Origin: an uncultured Mucilaginibacter sp.
GTDB taxonomy: Bacteria > Bacteroidota > Bacteroidia > Sphingobacteriales > Sphingobacteriaceae
Assembly: GCF_913773635.1 (NCBI RefSeq)
Contig: NZ_CAJYGQ010000010.1
Location: 186,001 to 250,000, forward strand
Length of the DNA: 64,000 nucleotides
Reading direction: 5' to 3'
The notes under the pieces are model-generated. The model ran no database searches. It was not told the origin of the DNA and saw nothing but the letters and a program-made list of their open reading frames with translations. This document shows, piece by piece, positions 53,730-62,218 of the stretch. Every line of letters starts with the position of its first letter. Positions within the stretch are counted from its first letter, which is position 1. The position numbers were made by a program, and so were the translations under genes.

Positions 53730-53761
53730 CAAAGATAATATATAAGCACGGTAGGATAAAA
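53730..53761 (-). promoter_or_regulatory. Promoter of mnmA
   Basis: TATCTTTG (53737-53730, minus) with TTTT (53761-53758) after a 20-nt spacer. The ATG at 53721 is 8 nt from the -7 box, so the leader would be about 2-3 nt or absent. Confidence 0.55.
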
Positions 53762-53807
53762 TATGCACAGTCAGGGTAGGGTAAAAGCTGAAAGGAGGCT
53801 GATTTGC

Positions 53808-55175
53808 TTACTTTATATAAACGGTTTTGATGTTTACAAATTCATGAATGCCAAACATTCCTAATTCTCGGCCATAACCAGATTGTTTGATGCCACCAAA
53901 AGGTAAGCGCGGATCTGATTTAACCAATGAATTAACAAAGCATGAGCCTGCCTCTAAATCGTTAGCAGCCAAATGCTCCCCGCGTTTAATATCTTGAGTG
54001 AATATAGCACCTCCAAGACCGAATACACTGTCGTTAGCTATCTCAATGGCTTCCACGTCATCTTTAGCCACAATTATAGCGGCTACCGGGCCAAATAATT
54101 CTTCATCATGAGCCGGCATACCTTTCTTTACATTGGTAAGGATTGTGGGTGGATAAAAAGCATTTTCACCTTCAGGAATCGTGCCACCTAAAATACATTT
54201 TGCGCCCGCAGCAACAGACTTTTGTACTTGCTCATGTAATTCGTTGCGTAAGTCAACCCTGGCTTGTGGGCCCACCTCAGTTTCTTGTTCTAAAGGATCT
54301 CCAACGCGTTTGCTTTCCATTTTTTCTAGCATTAGTGCTGTAAACTTGTCGGCAATGGCTTCAACTACAATAAAACGCTTGGCGGCAATACAACTTTGTC
54401 CGCTATTGATTAAGCGGCTATCCGTACAGGTAGTGGCGGCTAATTCAAGATCAGCGTCTTTTAATATAATATAAGCATCGCTGCCTCCCAACTCAAGCAC
54501 ACTTTTTTTAAGTAAAGAGCCAGCCTTTTGTGCCACCTTTATACCAGCGTTTGTACTGCCTGTTAAGGTAACCGCTTTAATGTACTCGTTTTCAATGATG
54601 GCATCAACCTGGGTATTACCGGCAAGTAGCGTTTGAAATACGTTATCAGGAAAACCAGCCTCGCGCACCATATCTTCAATAACAAGCGCACAGCCCGGTA
54701 CGTTTGAAGCGTGTTTTAGCACCCCGCAGTTGCCTGCAGCTAACGCCGGCGCTAAAAACCGGAATACCTGCCAAAACGGAAAGTTCCAGGGCATAACGGC
54801 GAGCACCACCCCGATAGGATTAAACGTAACATAGCTTTTTTGAGCTTCCGTTTCAATTATCTGTTCCTGTAAGAATTTAGCAGCGTTATCAGCATAATAC
54901 TCGCAAACAGCCGCACATTTATCGATTTCTGATGCACCCTGTTTGACCGGCTTGCCCATTTCAACGGCCATCAGTTCTGCAAGCTCACTTTTGCGTTTGT
55001 TTAGCACTGCCGCTAACTTAAGTAGTAAATTGGATCGTAAACTACTATCACTTTTGCGCCACCGTAACCACGCGTCATAAGTCTGTTTTATTTTGTAGGC
55101 CACCTGTTCATCAGTGTGCGCTTCATAAACTTTAATAACCTGGCCATTGGCAGGATTTACTGATTGGATTGACAT
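53808..55175 (-). CDS. Aldehyde dehydrogenase, succinate-semialdehyde type
   Basis: A 455-residue NAD(P)-dependent aldehyde dehydrogenase. It shows VMPWNFPFWQVFRFLAPALA near 120, the catalytic Glu in LELGGSDAYI near 225, the catalytic Cys in NSGQSCIAAKRF near 258 and the C-terminal PFGGIKQSGYGRELG. The short form and the N-terminus IQSVNPANGQVIKVYE are closest to Sad/GabD-type succinate-semialdehyde dehydrogenases, but substrate range cannot be read from sequence. It is a single gene between mnmA and a 385-bp gap. Confidence 0.9.
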   Translation of the reverse strand: MSIQSVNPANGQVIKVYEAHTDEQVAYKIKQTYDAWLRWRKSDSSLRSNLLLKLAAVLNKRKSELAELMAVEMGKPVKQGASEIDKCAAVCEYYADNAAKFLQEQIIETEAQKSYVTFNPIGVVLAVMPWNFPFWQVFRFLAPALAAGNCGVLKHASNVPGCALVIEDMVREAGFPDNVFQTLLAGNTQVDAIIENEYIKAVTLTGSTNAGIKVAQKAGSLLKKSVLELGGSDAYIILKDADLELAATTCTDSRLINSGQSCIAAKRFIVVEAIADKFTALMLEKMESKRVGDPLEQETEVGPQARVDLRNELHEQVQKSVAAGAKCILGGTIPEGENAFYPPTILTNVKKGMPAHDEELFGPVAAIIVAKDDVEAIEIANDSVFGLGGAIFTQDIKRGEHLAANDLEAGSCFVNSLVKSDPRLPFGGIKQSGYGRELGMFGIHEFVNIKTVYIK

Positions 55176-55462
55176 AATTTAACTTTTAATATAAAGGCGG
55201 CAGCAATTGATTTAAGCTTGTTTGTAGCATATCTCACCTAAAAAGGATGTTTTCGTTGAAAATATCAGGTTAAAAAACCAGTCACATTGTACTTAATTAA
55301 TCCTTCATTTTGGTTCAAATCATAACACCTGTTTAAAAAAAATAAGTGTTTACTGAAAAAAATTTATCTAGATGGTCAAACAACTAAATAATTCTTAAAA
55401 ATGCTGTAAACCCTTGCAAAAAAGTACGCCAGGCCTATATTTGCTATATATCCCCTAATAAA
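55176..55462. other. AT-rich intergenic region upstream of the 30-residue ORF
   Basis: Holds the start region of the aldehyde dehydrogenase gene (minus) and, at its right end, a plus-strand promoter for a very small ORF. Otherwise only A- and T-runs are visible; no RNA gene or repeat could be identified. Confidence 0.5.
55414..55443 (+). promoter_or_regulatory. Consensus promoter of a 30-residue ORF
   Basis: TTG (55414-55416), 19-nt spacer, TATATTTG (55436-55443). Both elements and spacing match the Bacteroidota consensus, in a gap with no other plus-strand gene to serve. Confidence 0.65.
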
Positions 55463-55555
55463 ATGAACATAACTAATTTAACCATCGAACAAAAAATGCA
55501 GGGCTGCATATTGGCTCTTATTTGCTTTGCCGCAATTATAAACTGGATTATATAA
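55463..55555 (+). CDS. Small membrane peptide ORF (30 residues)
   Basis: ATG at 55463, TAA at 55553-55555. The N-terminal third is polar (NITNLTIEQK), and the rest (GCILALICFAAIINWII) is one hydrophobic segment long enough to cross a membrane. The predicted start site lies about 14 nt before the ATG. The ORF ends 5 bp from the convergent DUF3140 gene. No family is known to me. Expression as a small membrane protein is plausible; alternatively the promoter makes a non-coding or antisense RNA against DUF3140. Confidence 0.5.
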   Translation: MNITNLTIEQKMQGCILALICFAAIINWII

Positions 55556-55560
55556 AGTAT

Positions 55561-55896
55561 TTATTTTTTGGAATAATCATGCCCCCAGTTTTTTAGGGAG
55601 TAATTCCATTTTGAATCTTTTAAGTTACCTGATGGTTGCTGGGCTGTATGCCTTTTAATATAGCCCACAACCTTTTGCATATGCTTATAATCGGTACCTG
55701 TTAATTCATCTTTCTTTTTGCGGAGGATGTCTACAATCTTAACACCTGACTTATGCCCAACAGATTCACCGTTGCCGCTATCCCATCCCGCATCTTTCGA
55801 TTCATCAGTCTTCAGCCATTTTTCTAACACTGAAGCCGACATATTTACAAGCTCCTTAAAGTCTTTATAAACATCCTGTTGCTCGTCCTTTTCCAT
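55561..55896 (-). CDS. DUF3140 family protein
   Basis: A 111-residue, highly charged soluble protein with the DUF3140 pattern VYKDFKELVNMSASVLEKWL, SVGHKSGVKIVDILRKKKDE and HMQKVVGYIKRHTAQQP. The family is small, cytoplasmic and of unknown role, sometimes described as a DNA-binding-like protein on weak grounds. It lies alone between kdsD and the 30-residue ORF. Confidence 0.85.
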   Translation of the reverse strand: MEKDEQQDVYKDFKELVNMSASVLEKWLKTDESKDAGWDSGNGESVGHKSGVKIVDILRKKKDELTGTDYKHMQKVVGYIKRHTAQQPSGNLKDSKWNYSLKNWGHDYSKK

Positions 55897-55951
55897 AGTA
55901 CTGTATTTAGAAAGGGTAACAACGCGACACTGATTTTTGTTGACGATACTA

Positions 55952-56887
55952 CTACCGGGTGTAAATTTGATAAATCCCTAAAACAGTACGATTGGTAGGT
56001 GAGCCAACAAGTATGGTAGTAATTTTACGTTCAATCATAAGCTGCTCTGCATGGTTTATTGATTCATCGGCGGGTATTATAACCGGATTAATGCTCATCA
56101 TGCTGCTTACAGTTTGTGTAGATGTATCGGGGTTGCGTAAAAGCGCCCTCCTTAAGTCGCCATCGGTAACAACACCTTTAACGTAGGTTTCATTGCCAAC
56201 TATTACCATTCCTAGCCGGCCCTCTGACATGCGTAGCAGCACATCAGTGAACGAAGCATTTTCATGAATAAACGGTAACTGTTCTGTACGCATCAAATCT
56301 TTTACCTTAACAAGTAGTTTACGGCCAAGGCTTCCGCCGGGATGAAAACGTGCAAAATCTTCCGGCTGAAATTTTCTTGCCTCCATAAGTGCTACCGCCA
56401 AAGCATCGCCCATTACCAGGGTTGCTGTAGTAGATGAGGTGGGAGCAAGTTTAAGTGCGCAGGCCTCGTGCGTTATACGTACGTTTAAGTGATGATTAGT
56501 ATTCTTAGCTATAGTTGAATTTGGATTGCCCGTGATACTGATAGTTATGTTATCATTCCACTTTAAAAAAGGGATTATTTTGATTACTTCATCAGTTTCG
56601 CCTGAGTAGGATATGAGTATCAACACATCATCCTTACCAACCATACCTAAATCACCATGGAATGCCTCGGTTGGATGCATGAAAAAACTTGCGGTGCCGG
56701 TGCTTGCCAGCGTTGCTGAGATTTTTTTACCAATCAAGCCAGATTTGCCTGCTCCGGTAATTATCACCTTTCCCTTACTTTGCAAAATAACGTCAACGGT
56801 TGCAGAAAAGTGCTCATCAATAAGTGCAGCAGCCTCTTTAAGCGATTCAATTTCATCATTAAATACACGTTGCGCGATGTGTTGCAT
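55952..56887 (-). CDS. kdsD: Arabinose-5-phosphate isomerase KdsD (KpsF/GutQ family)
   Basis: A 311-residue enzyme that converts ribulose-5-phosphate to arabinose-5-phosphate, the first step to KDO. The SIS domain has KVIITGAGKSGLIGKKISAT near 40, FFMHPTEAFHGDLGM near 70 and VLILISYSGETDEVIK. The two CBS domains follow (about 200-311, LMRTEQLPFIHENAS, GVVTDGDLRRALLR). The length and domain order are those of E. coli KdsD. It lies 90 bp after kdsA on the same strand. Confidence 0.93.
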   Translation of the reverse strand: MQHIAQRVFNDEIESLKEAAALIDEHFSATVDVILQSKGKVIITGAGKSGLIGKKISATLASTGTASFFMHPTEAFHGDLGMVGKDDVLILISYSGETDEVIKIIPFLKWNDNITISITGNPNSTIAKNTNHHLNVRITHEACALKLAPTSSTTATLVMGDALAVALMEARKFQPEDFARFHPGGSLGRKLLVKVKDLMRTEQLPFIHENASFTDVLLRMSEGRLGMVIVGNETYVKGVVTDGDLRRALLRNPDTSTQTVSSMMSINPVIIPADESINHAEQLMIERKITTILVGSPTNRTVLGIYQIYTR

Positions 56888-56977
56888 AATTAAGACTTGG
56901 TTTAACGTACTAACCGATACACAACTTATAACATAATACCGGCTGAAACTTGATTTCGATTTATAGAGAAGAGAAAA

Positions 56978-57757
56978 TTAGCTTAGTAAGGATTCAATTA
57001 CCTTATCTAGGTCATGCAGTTTTACCATGTTAGGGCCATCACTTAGGGCGTTGTCAGGGTCGGGGTGGATTTCCATAAAGTAACCATTCGTGCCAAATGC
57101 TTTTGCAGCCAATGCCATCATAGGTACAAAGGTACGGTCGCCCCCGGTTTTACCACCTGCACCGCCCGGGCGTTGCACAGAATGTGTACAATCCATACAA
57201 ACAGGGTAACCAAAAGCTTTCATGTCGAATATATTCCTGAAATCAACTGCTAAATTATTATAGCCGTACATGTTGCCACGCTCGGTTAATATAATTTGCG
57301 TGTTACCGGCCTCGGCCACTTTTTGTGCCGGATAAAACATATCCTGCCCCGACAGGAACTGTGCTTTTTTTACATTTACAATTTTGCCGGTATTTGCCGC
57401 AGCTACAAGCAAATCTGTTTGGCGGCACAAAAACGCAGGAATTTGTAAAATGTCACAAACCTCGCCAGCTGTTGCTGCCTGATGGCTCTCATGTATATCG
57501 GTAGTAACAGACAACCCGAACTTTTCTTTTACGTTTTGCAGCATTTGCATACCCACTTCCAAACCAGGACCGCGGTATGAGGCAACTGACGTGCGGTTGG
57601 CCTTATCAAAAGATGATTTGAATACAACCGGAACATCATACTTTTCCTTTACGCGTGCAACCTGTTCTGCAACCTGATAAAGCAAATCCTGACTTTCCAT
57701 AACACAAGGACCCAAAATAAAAAAAGGCTTGTGCTGTATTTGTTCGTAAAGCGTCAT
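56978..57757 (-). CDS. kdsA: 3-deoxy-8-phosphooctulonate synthase KdsA
   Basis: A 259-residue TIM-barrel enzyme that joins phosphoenolpyruvate and arabinose-5-phosphate to make KDO-8-phosphate. It shows FFILGPCVMESQDLL, FKSSFDKANRTSVASYRGPG near 45, VTTDIHESHQA near 80, LCRQTDLLVAAANTG near 108 and HSVQRPGGAGGKTGGDR near 190. The N-terminal Cys in GPCVME and the absence of the metal-free Asn signature suggest the metal-dependent class, but this is a weak reading. It lies upstream of kdsD, likely in one transcript. Confidence 0.94.
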   Translation of the reverse strand: MTLYEQIQHKPFFILGPCVMESQDLLYQVAEQVARVKEKYDVPVVFKSSFDKANRTSVASYRGPGLEVGMQMLQNVKEKFGLSVTTDIHESHQAATAGEVCDILQIPAFLCRQTDLLVAAANTGKIVNVKKAQFLSGQDMFYPAQKVAEAGNTQIILTERGNMYGYNNLAVDFRNIFDMKAFGYPVCMDCTHSVQRPGGAGGKTGGDRTFVPMMALAAKAFGTNGYFMEIHPDPDNALSDGPNMVKLHDLDKVIESLLS

Positions 57758-57762
57758 GCCGG

Positions 57763-57770
57763 CAAATTTA
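57763..57770 (-). promoter_or_regulatory. -7 promoter box directly upstream of kdsA
   Basis: TAAATTTG on the minus strand, 5 nt before the ATG at 57757. No -33 element at 19-21 nt. Confidence 0.45.
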
Positions 57771-57811
57771 TAATTTTTTAATCAAGTAAGCCCTTCAGGT
57801 ACGCTTGATTA

Positions 57812-58894
57812 CTAATGCTCAAGTCTTTTTGCTTCGACCTTAAGCTCCTGAAGGCGGCTATCCATATTTAAGAAATCGTTTTTTGGAATGGCATAGTTGA
57901 TATTAAGTTTTGTAGAAGCTGTGGCAGCTGATGCAGCATCTTCACGCAAAAAATTTTCAAAGCTATAAGTGACGCCGGTTAGCATTAAAATGCGTTTTAC
58001 AATTGCTTCGCGGCTGGGTGCGTTGAAGTTTAGACTATTTAAACTCGACATTAAGCTATTATTTTCTGGCCGGTACATACCTTTGCTACGGTAGTAAGCA
58101 CCTTCAAAAGAACTTACGCCACCGTACCCGGCACGGCCAACAAAGTGTGACCACTTGGCTTTTGATGCATCGGCAGTTACATCAATGTTAGCCATCATTG
58201 GTAGCCGGCTTAACGGGTAATTATCTGCAATTTCTTCTTCGATGTACTCATCGCCCAGGCCGCAAAAGGTATGACCCACCTCATGGACCATTACATACCT
58301 GGAGGCTTCATTTGTTGATACTACAGCAATGTTGCCACCGGAACCACCGTACTTACTGTCGTTTACCACAAGCACTACAAGGTGAGCAATTGCGCGCGGA
58401 ATAGCCTTATCAACATATTCGTAACAGGTGTTGTAGTTTCCTGCTATCAGCAACCTGTCTGTAACAGACGAAAAATAGGAACCGAATTTATTATCGGATG
58501 ATGTTGAGCCTACGGCAGCTCCTTGCTTGGCCGACTCGGCATATACTACGTAAGTATTAAAATATTGTTTGTATTGCTTAAACGGAGCTACGGTAAAAAG
58601 ATAATCAATCACCTTTTTTACCTGCGTGTCAAATACCCCATTCTTTTTTAAGTCTTCCTTAACAAAGCCATCACCAAGTACAACTATGTTAACACCATTG
58701 GCCATGTTATAATATAACTTGTTTACGTCACCGTCTTTATGGTAAAGCACATCTTCGGGAGTTGTGCCACCGCCTCCTGGGTTTGAGCCGGTAGTTGGGG
58801 GCGTTGTGGTTGCCTGCTTAGGTGCTTCTGTTTTTTTGCCACAAGCCGATATCAGCAAGCAAAAAATAATTGTGATAATTGAGTTTAGTTTCAC
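57812..58894 (-). CDS. M64-type (IgA peptidase-like) metallopeptidase lipoprotein
   Basis: A 360-residue lipoprotein (lipobox LISAC, then GKKTE) with a Pro/Thr/Gly-rich linker to about residue 50 and a peptidase M64 domain: VNIVVLGDGFVKEDL near 70, FNTYVVYAESAKQGAA near 112, and the zinc site HEVGHTFCGLGDEY near 205. HExxH followed by GLxDEY is the M64 signature. It is probably outer-membrane anchored. IgA cleavage is only the historic family name; the substrate here is unknown. It is transcribed divergently from the GH28 gene. Confidence 0.92.
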   Translation of the reverse strand: MKLNSIITIIFCLLISACGKKTEAPKQATTTPPTTGSNPGGGGTTPEDVLYHKDGDVNKLYYNMANGVNIVVLGDGFVKEDLKKNGVFDTQVKKVIDYLFTVAPFKQYKQYFNTYVVYAESAKQGAAVGSTSSDNKFGSYFSSVTDRLLIAGNYNTCYEYVDKAIPRAIAHLVVLVVNDSKYGGSGGNIAVVSTNEASRYVMVHEVGHTFCGLGDEYIEEEIADNYPLSRLPMMANIDVTADASKAKWSHFVGRAGYGGVSSFEGAYYRSKGMYRPENNSLMSSLNSLNFNAPSREAIVKRILMLTGVTYSFENFLREDAASAATASTKLNINYAIPKNDFLNMDSRLQELKVEAKRLEH

Positions 58895-58910
58895 TGTTAT
58901 GATAAGATCA

Positions 58911-58934
58911 GTGCAGAGCCATATAGTTCTGCAC
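58911..58934. other. Inverted repeat between the M64 and GH28 genes
   Basis: GTGCAGA and TCTGCAC (7 bp, 10-nt loop) lie 17 bp from the M64 start. They could be a leader hairpin or operator for the divergent pair. Confidence 0.35.
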
Positions 58935-58972
58935 CACTAATATACGTCACACTTTGTTAAATTAAAATGATG

Positions 58973-59007
58973 TTTGCATGCACTCTTAGTTTCTCATTTA
59001 TAGTTTG
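58973..59007 (+). promoter_or_regulatory. Possible promoter of the GH28 gene
   Basis: TTTG (58973-58976), 22-nt spacer, TATAGTTTG (58999-59007), a -7 box with one extra base. It lies about 50 nt before the ATG at 59056. Weaker than the other promoters listed. Confidence 0.35.
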
Positions 59008-59055
59008 TAGCTTAAATGTTTCTTGTGGTTAGCGCATCAACCTGTATATTCGGCT

Positions 59056-60489
59056 ATGTTAAAATCATTTTTTAAATACGTTCTGCTGTTTGTACTCGTT
59101 ACCGGCTGCGCAAACCTGTATGCACAAACAGACCCGTGGAGTCAGTTAGATGATGTTCTTTCCAAGATCAAGCGTCCGAGTTTTCCTAAGCGCATATTCT
59201 TTGTTAAAAATTATGGCGCCGATGCCACGGGTAAAAAGGATTGTAGCGCAGCTATAAAGGCTGCTATTGATGCCTGCCATAAAGCTGGTGGGGGTAGAGT
59301 AATTATACCAGCGGGCCGCTACTTAACAGGGCCGGTATATTTAAAAAGTAATGTCAACCTGCATCTGGAAAAAGGTGCAACTTTATTATTCTCAACCAAA
59401 CCTGATGACTATTTGCCATTAGTACCTACCCGGTGGGAGGGTATTGAGCTGATGAATTATTCCCCGCTGATTTATGCATACAACGAGAAAAATATAGCAA
59501 TTACCGGCGAGGGAGTACTTGACGGACAAGCCACCACTCAAAACTGGTGGCCTTGGAAGGGCAAAAAAGAATATGGATTTAAAGCGGGTAGTGCAAGCCA
59601 GGTAGACAAAGGTAACAGGCCAGCTTTATTTGCCATGGCTGAAAAAGATGTGCCTATGGCCGAAAGACGTTTTGGAAACGGCTTTTACCTACGCCCTCAG
59701 TTTGTGCAACCTTACAAGTGCAATAACGTGCTTATTGAGGGGGTGCGCATCATTAACTCGCCAATGTGGATACTTAACCCGGTGTTATGCAATAATGTGA
59801 CCATTAATAAAGTGACAGTTGAAAGTGAAGGCCCTAATACAGATGGCTGCGACCCCGAATCTTGCAAGAACGTTTTAATTAAAGACTGCTATTTCAATAC
59901 AGGTGATGACTGCATTGCTTTAAAATCTGGCCGCAACCGCGATGGGCGTAGAATAGGTATACCATGTGAAAATGTAATAATACAAGGTTGTACCATGGCT
60001 AACGGACATGGGGGCGTAGTAATAGGCAGTGAGATTTCGGGCGGTGCTAAAAATATTTTTGCCGAAAACTGCACCATGAATAGCCCTGAGCTTGACCGTG
60101 CCTTACGTATCAAAACCAGCTCGGCGCGTGGCGGCATAATTGAAAATATTTACATGCGCAACATCAAGGTGGGGCAAGTTAAACAGGAAGCTATTTTGGT
60201 GACTATGTTTTACGAAGACACAGGCAACTATATGCCGCTGATTAAAAACATTGAGGTGAGTAATATGCAAGTGGAAAATGGAGGAAACACCGGTGTGGTA
60301 ATTGAAGGTTATAAAGAGCAACCAGTTCAAAACCTAAAGCTTACCAATGTTACTATAAACAATGTTAAAAAGGCTTATAATATAGCCAACCTAAAAGGTC
60401 TACAACTAAAGAACGTAGTTGTTAATGGAACCAGATTATCAACAGATCAGATTAAGATGACGGACGAAGAGAAGAATCTTAATTATTAA
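59056..60489 (+). CDS. GH28 polygalacturonase, exported
   Basis: A 477-residue enzyme with a signal peptide (about 1-23, ending LYAQ). The right-handed beta-helix carries the GH28 catalytic motifs: NTDGCDPESC near 268, TGDDCIALKSGRNRDG near 290, NGHGGVVIG near 325 and RALRIKTSSARGG near 360. It would cleave alpha-1,4-galacturonan or rhamnogalacturonan in the periplasm or at the surface. The extra sequence before the ATG at 59056 is not signal-like, so that start is chosen. No pectin SusC/D pair is adjacent in this window. Confidence 0.93.
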   Translation: MLKSFFKYVLLFVLVTGCANLYAQTDPWSQLDDVLSKIKRPSFPKRIFFVKNYGADATGKKDCSAAIKAAIDACHKAGGGRVIIPAGRYLTGPVYLKSNVNLHLEKGATLLFSTKPDDYLPLVPTRWEGIELMNYSPLIYAYNEKNIAITGEGVLDGQATTQNWWPWKGKKEYGFKAGSASQVDKGNRPALFAMAEKDVPMAERRFGNGFYLRPQFVQPYKCNNVLIEGVRIINSPMWILNPVLCNNVTINKVTVESEGPNTDGCDPESCKNVLIKDCYFNTGDDCIALKSGRNRDGRRIGIPCENVIIQGCTMANGHGGVVIGSEISGGAKNIFAENCTMNSPELDRALRIKTSSARGGIIENIYMRNIKVGQVKQEAILVTMFYEDTGNYMPLIKNIEVSNMQVENGGNTGVVIEGYKEQPVQNLKLTNVTINNVKKAYNIANLKGLQLKNVVVNGTRLSTDQIKMTDEEKNLNY

Positions 60490-60492
60490 TAC

Positions 60493-60524
60493 AAAAAGGC
60501 TGCCTTTGTGGGGCAGCCTTTTTT
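60493..60524. terminator. Bidirectional intrinsic terminator
   Basis: AAAAAGGCTGCC pairs with GGCAGCCTTTTTT across a 7-nt loop, with T runs on both strands. It serves the convergent GH28 and L,D-transpeptidase genes. Confidence 0.9.
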
Positions 60525-60528
60525 ATGT

Positions 60529-62076
60529 TTATGCGGTTAAATATTTGTTTAAATGTGCGAATAACACAATGTCTAACCCGTAAATGTCGGGTCTGAATTG
60601 TAAGGTGCCGCTTTCATCTGCCCAACAAGTTGTGTAGGTTAAGTACACGGGCACTTTCTTAGGCAGTGCAATATCTTTTGGTTCTGGGCTTCCTGCTTCC
60701 ATGTCTGATTTAATGGTCTCAAATTTGTTACCGTCGCCAAATAAAGCATGGGCAAGGTCAAGCGGACGTTCAACACGAACACAGCCATGGCTTACTGCAC
60801 GCATTGGTTTATCAAACGCAAGTTTTGCAGGGGTATCATGTAAATAAACACTGCTACTATTTTTAAACAGGAATTTGATTTTACCAAGCGCGTTATTATC
60901 GCCCGGACGCTGTTTAAATTCATAGTCGTTAGGCCCGGCAGATGACCAATCAATTGTTTCACTGTCTTCAATTTCTTTTCCGTTTTGATAAACAGCCATA
61001 TTATGATTTGAAAGGTAATATGGGTCCTGGGCTGCTGCAACCATGATTTCTTTTGTGGCAATACTTTTTGGTATGTTCCAAATTGGATTTACTTGCACGG
61101 TATATATCGCACTGTTAAGTTGTGGTGTTTCGCGTGAAAACGGTCTGTCTACTTTATCGCTTTCATCATATTCAACCAGGTTATCAGTACGGTCAATGTT
61201 GCGACCTTCGCCCACACATACTTTCATATTCATAACCGATTTGCCGTTTTGCATTACATCCAAACGGTAATCAGGAATATTTACAATAACGTACTTATTG
61301 TCAGCAGGCTTGTTTTTCCAACGCAGGCGTTCAAGATTTACTTTTAAAATCCTGTCAGTTTCTTCAGCAGTTTTACCCGGAACCTGTACGTTTGATGCAA
61401 GTGCTTTTTGTAAAGCAACATATTGAGCACTTTTAGGCTGAATGCTATCTAAAAATGATTTCATATCGGCAATGCCAAACACTTTTTTCATTGAGGTGCT
61501 ATCAGGACGCAGGGTTTGAGTGAAATAGCGTGCGTAAATTTTACGCGGACTAATCAAGCCATACTGGAGAGCGTTGGTATAGTTAATAAGTGAGTTAGCA
61601 AGTGCAACTTCAAGGCGGGCCATAGTTTCGTAAGCTTCTTCCGGAGTTTTAATGGCGTCTTTGCTGTAAAATTTGTCAACCAGATTGTTGATGTCATCAG
61701 CCTGGAATATTTTAGGATCAAGGCCGTGCTCACCAGACTTTTTCAAATAAGCCGCAAGAGTTTTAAGGTCTTCACCTTTCATGTGATCAAGTACCAGCAC
61801 GGGGTCGTAACCGTTGCTTTCGTAAAATCCGGTTATAACTTTTGGGTTTTTAAGTTTGGCTTTCTTTTCGGCAAGTATTTTCTGAAATACCGGCTGAAAG
61901 CCTTCTTCAGTAACTTTATTAAAAGCTTTGTTTTTGTTTACTTCATATATGGTTTGCGCCATATCAGAACGTTTGGTATGCTTACAGCTTGTAAACGTAA
62001 TTACCAAAAGTGCACATAACCCAACGGATAGGGTATGCCACTTACTCTTAAAACTAAATGTGTTGAGTATTTTCAT
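60529..62076 (-). CDS. L,D-transpeptidase (YkuD family) lipoprotein
   Basis: A 515-residue cell-wall enzyme. The lipoprotein signal ends ITFTSC (Cys near 30), then KHTKRS without acidic residues, so it probably faces the periplasm. A helical scaffold domain (about 60-280, GEHGLDPKIFQADDINNLVD) is followed by the YkuD domain (about 290-460) with the catalytic SHGCVRVERPLDLA near 415. The architecture resembles E. coli LdtD (YcbB), which forms 3-3 peptidoglycan cross-links. The open frame extends 31 codons upstream, but the signal begins at the ATG 62076. Confidence 0.92.
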   Translation of the reverse strand: MKILNTFSFKSKWHTLSVGLCALLVITFTSCKHTKRSDMAQTIYEVNKNKAFNKVTEEGFQPVFQKILAEKKAKLKNPKVITGFYESNGYDPVLVLDHMKGEDLKTLAAYLKKSGEHGLDPKIFQADDINNLVDKFYSKDAIKTPEEAYETMARLEVALANSLINYTNALQYGLISPRKIYARYFTQTLRPDSTSMKKVFGIADMKSFLDSIQPKSAQYVALQKALASNVQVPGKTAEETDRILKVNLERLRWKNKPADNKYVIVNIPDYRLDVMQNGKSVMNMKVCVGEGRNIDRTDNLVEYDESDKVDRPFSRETPQLNSAIYTVQVNPIWNIPKSIATKEIMVAAAQDPYYLSNHNMAVYQNGKEIEDSETIDWSSAGPNDYEFKQRPGDNNALGKIKFLFKNSSSVYLHDTPAKLAFDKPMRAVSHGCVRVERPLDLAHALFGDGNKFETIKSDMEAGSPEPKDIALPKKVPVYLTYTTCWADESGTLQFRPDIYGLDIVLFAHLNKYLTA

Positions 62077-62218
62077 GGATCGATTGTTAATGCCAGGCTT
62101 ATTGCAATTGCTATACCATACCTCAGTTACACCTGTAAATGGCTGTTTAATCATCAATACATATATCATGTTAGATTGAAATGATACGCTATTGTATAGT
62201 TTAGCATAATTTTACAGT

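Noticed and set aside
57763-57805. Stem-loop between the M64 gene and kdsA as a terminator
   Set aside because: The AATCAAG/CTTGATT stem has a 2-nt bulge and is followed by A rather than T on the transcribed strand.
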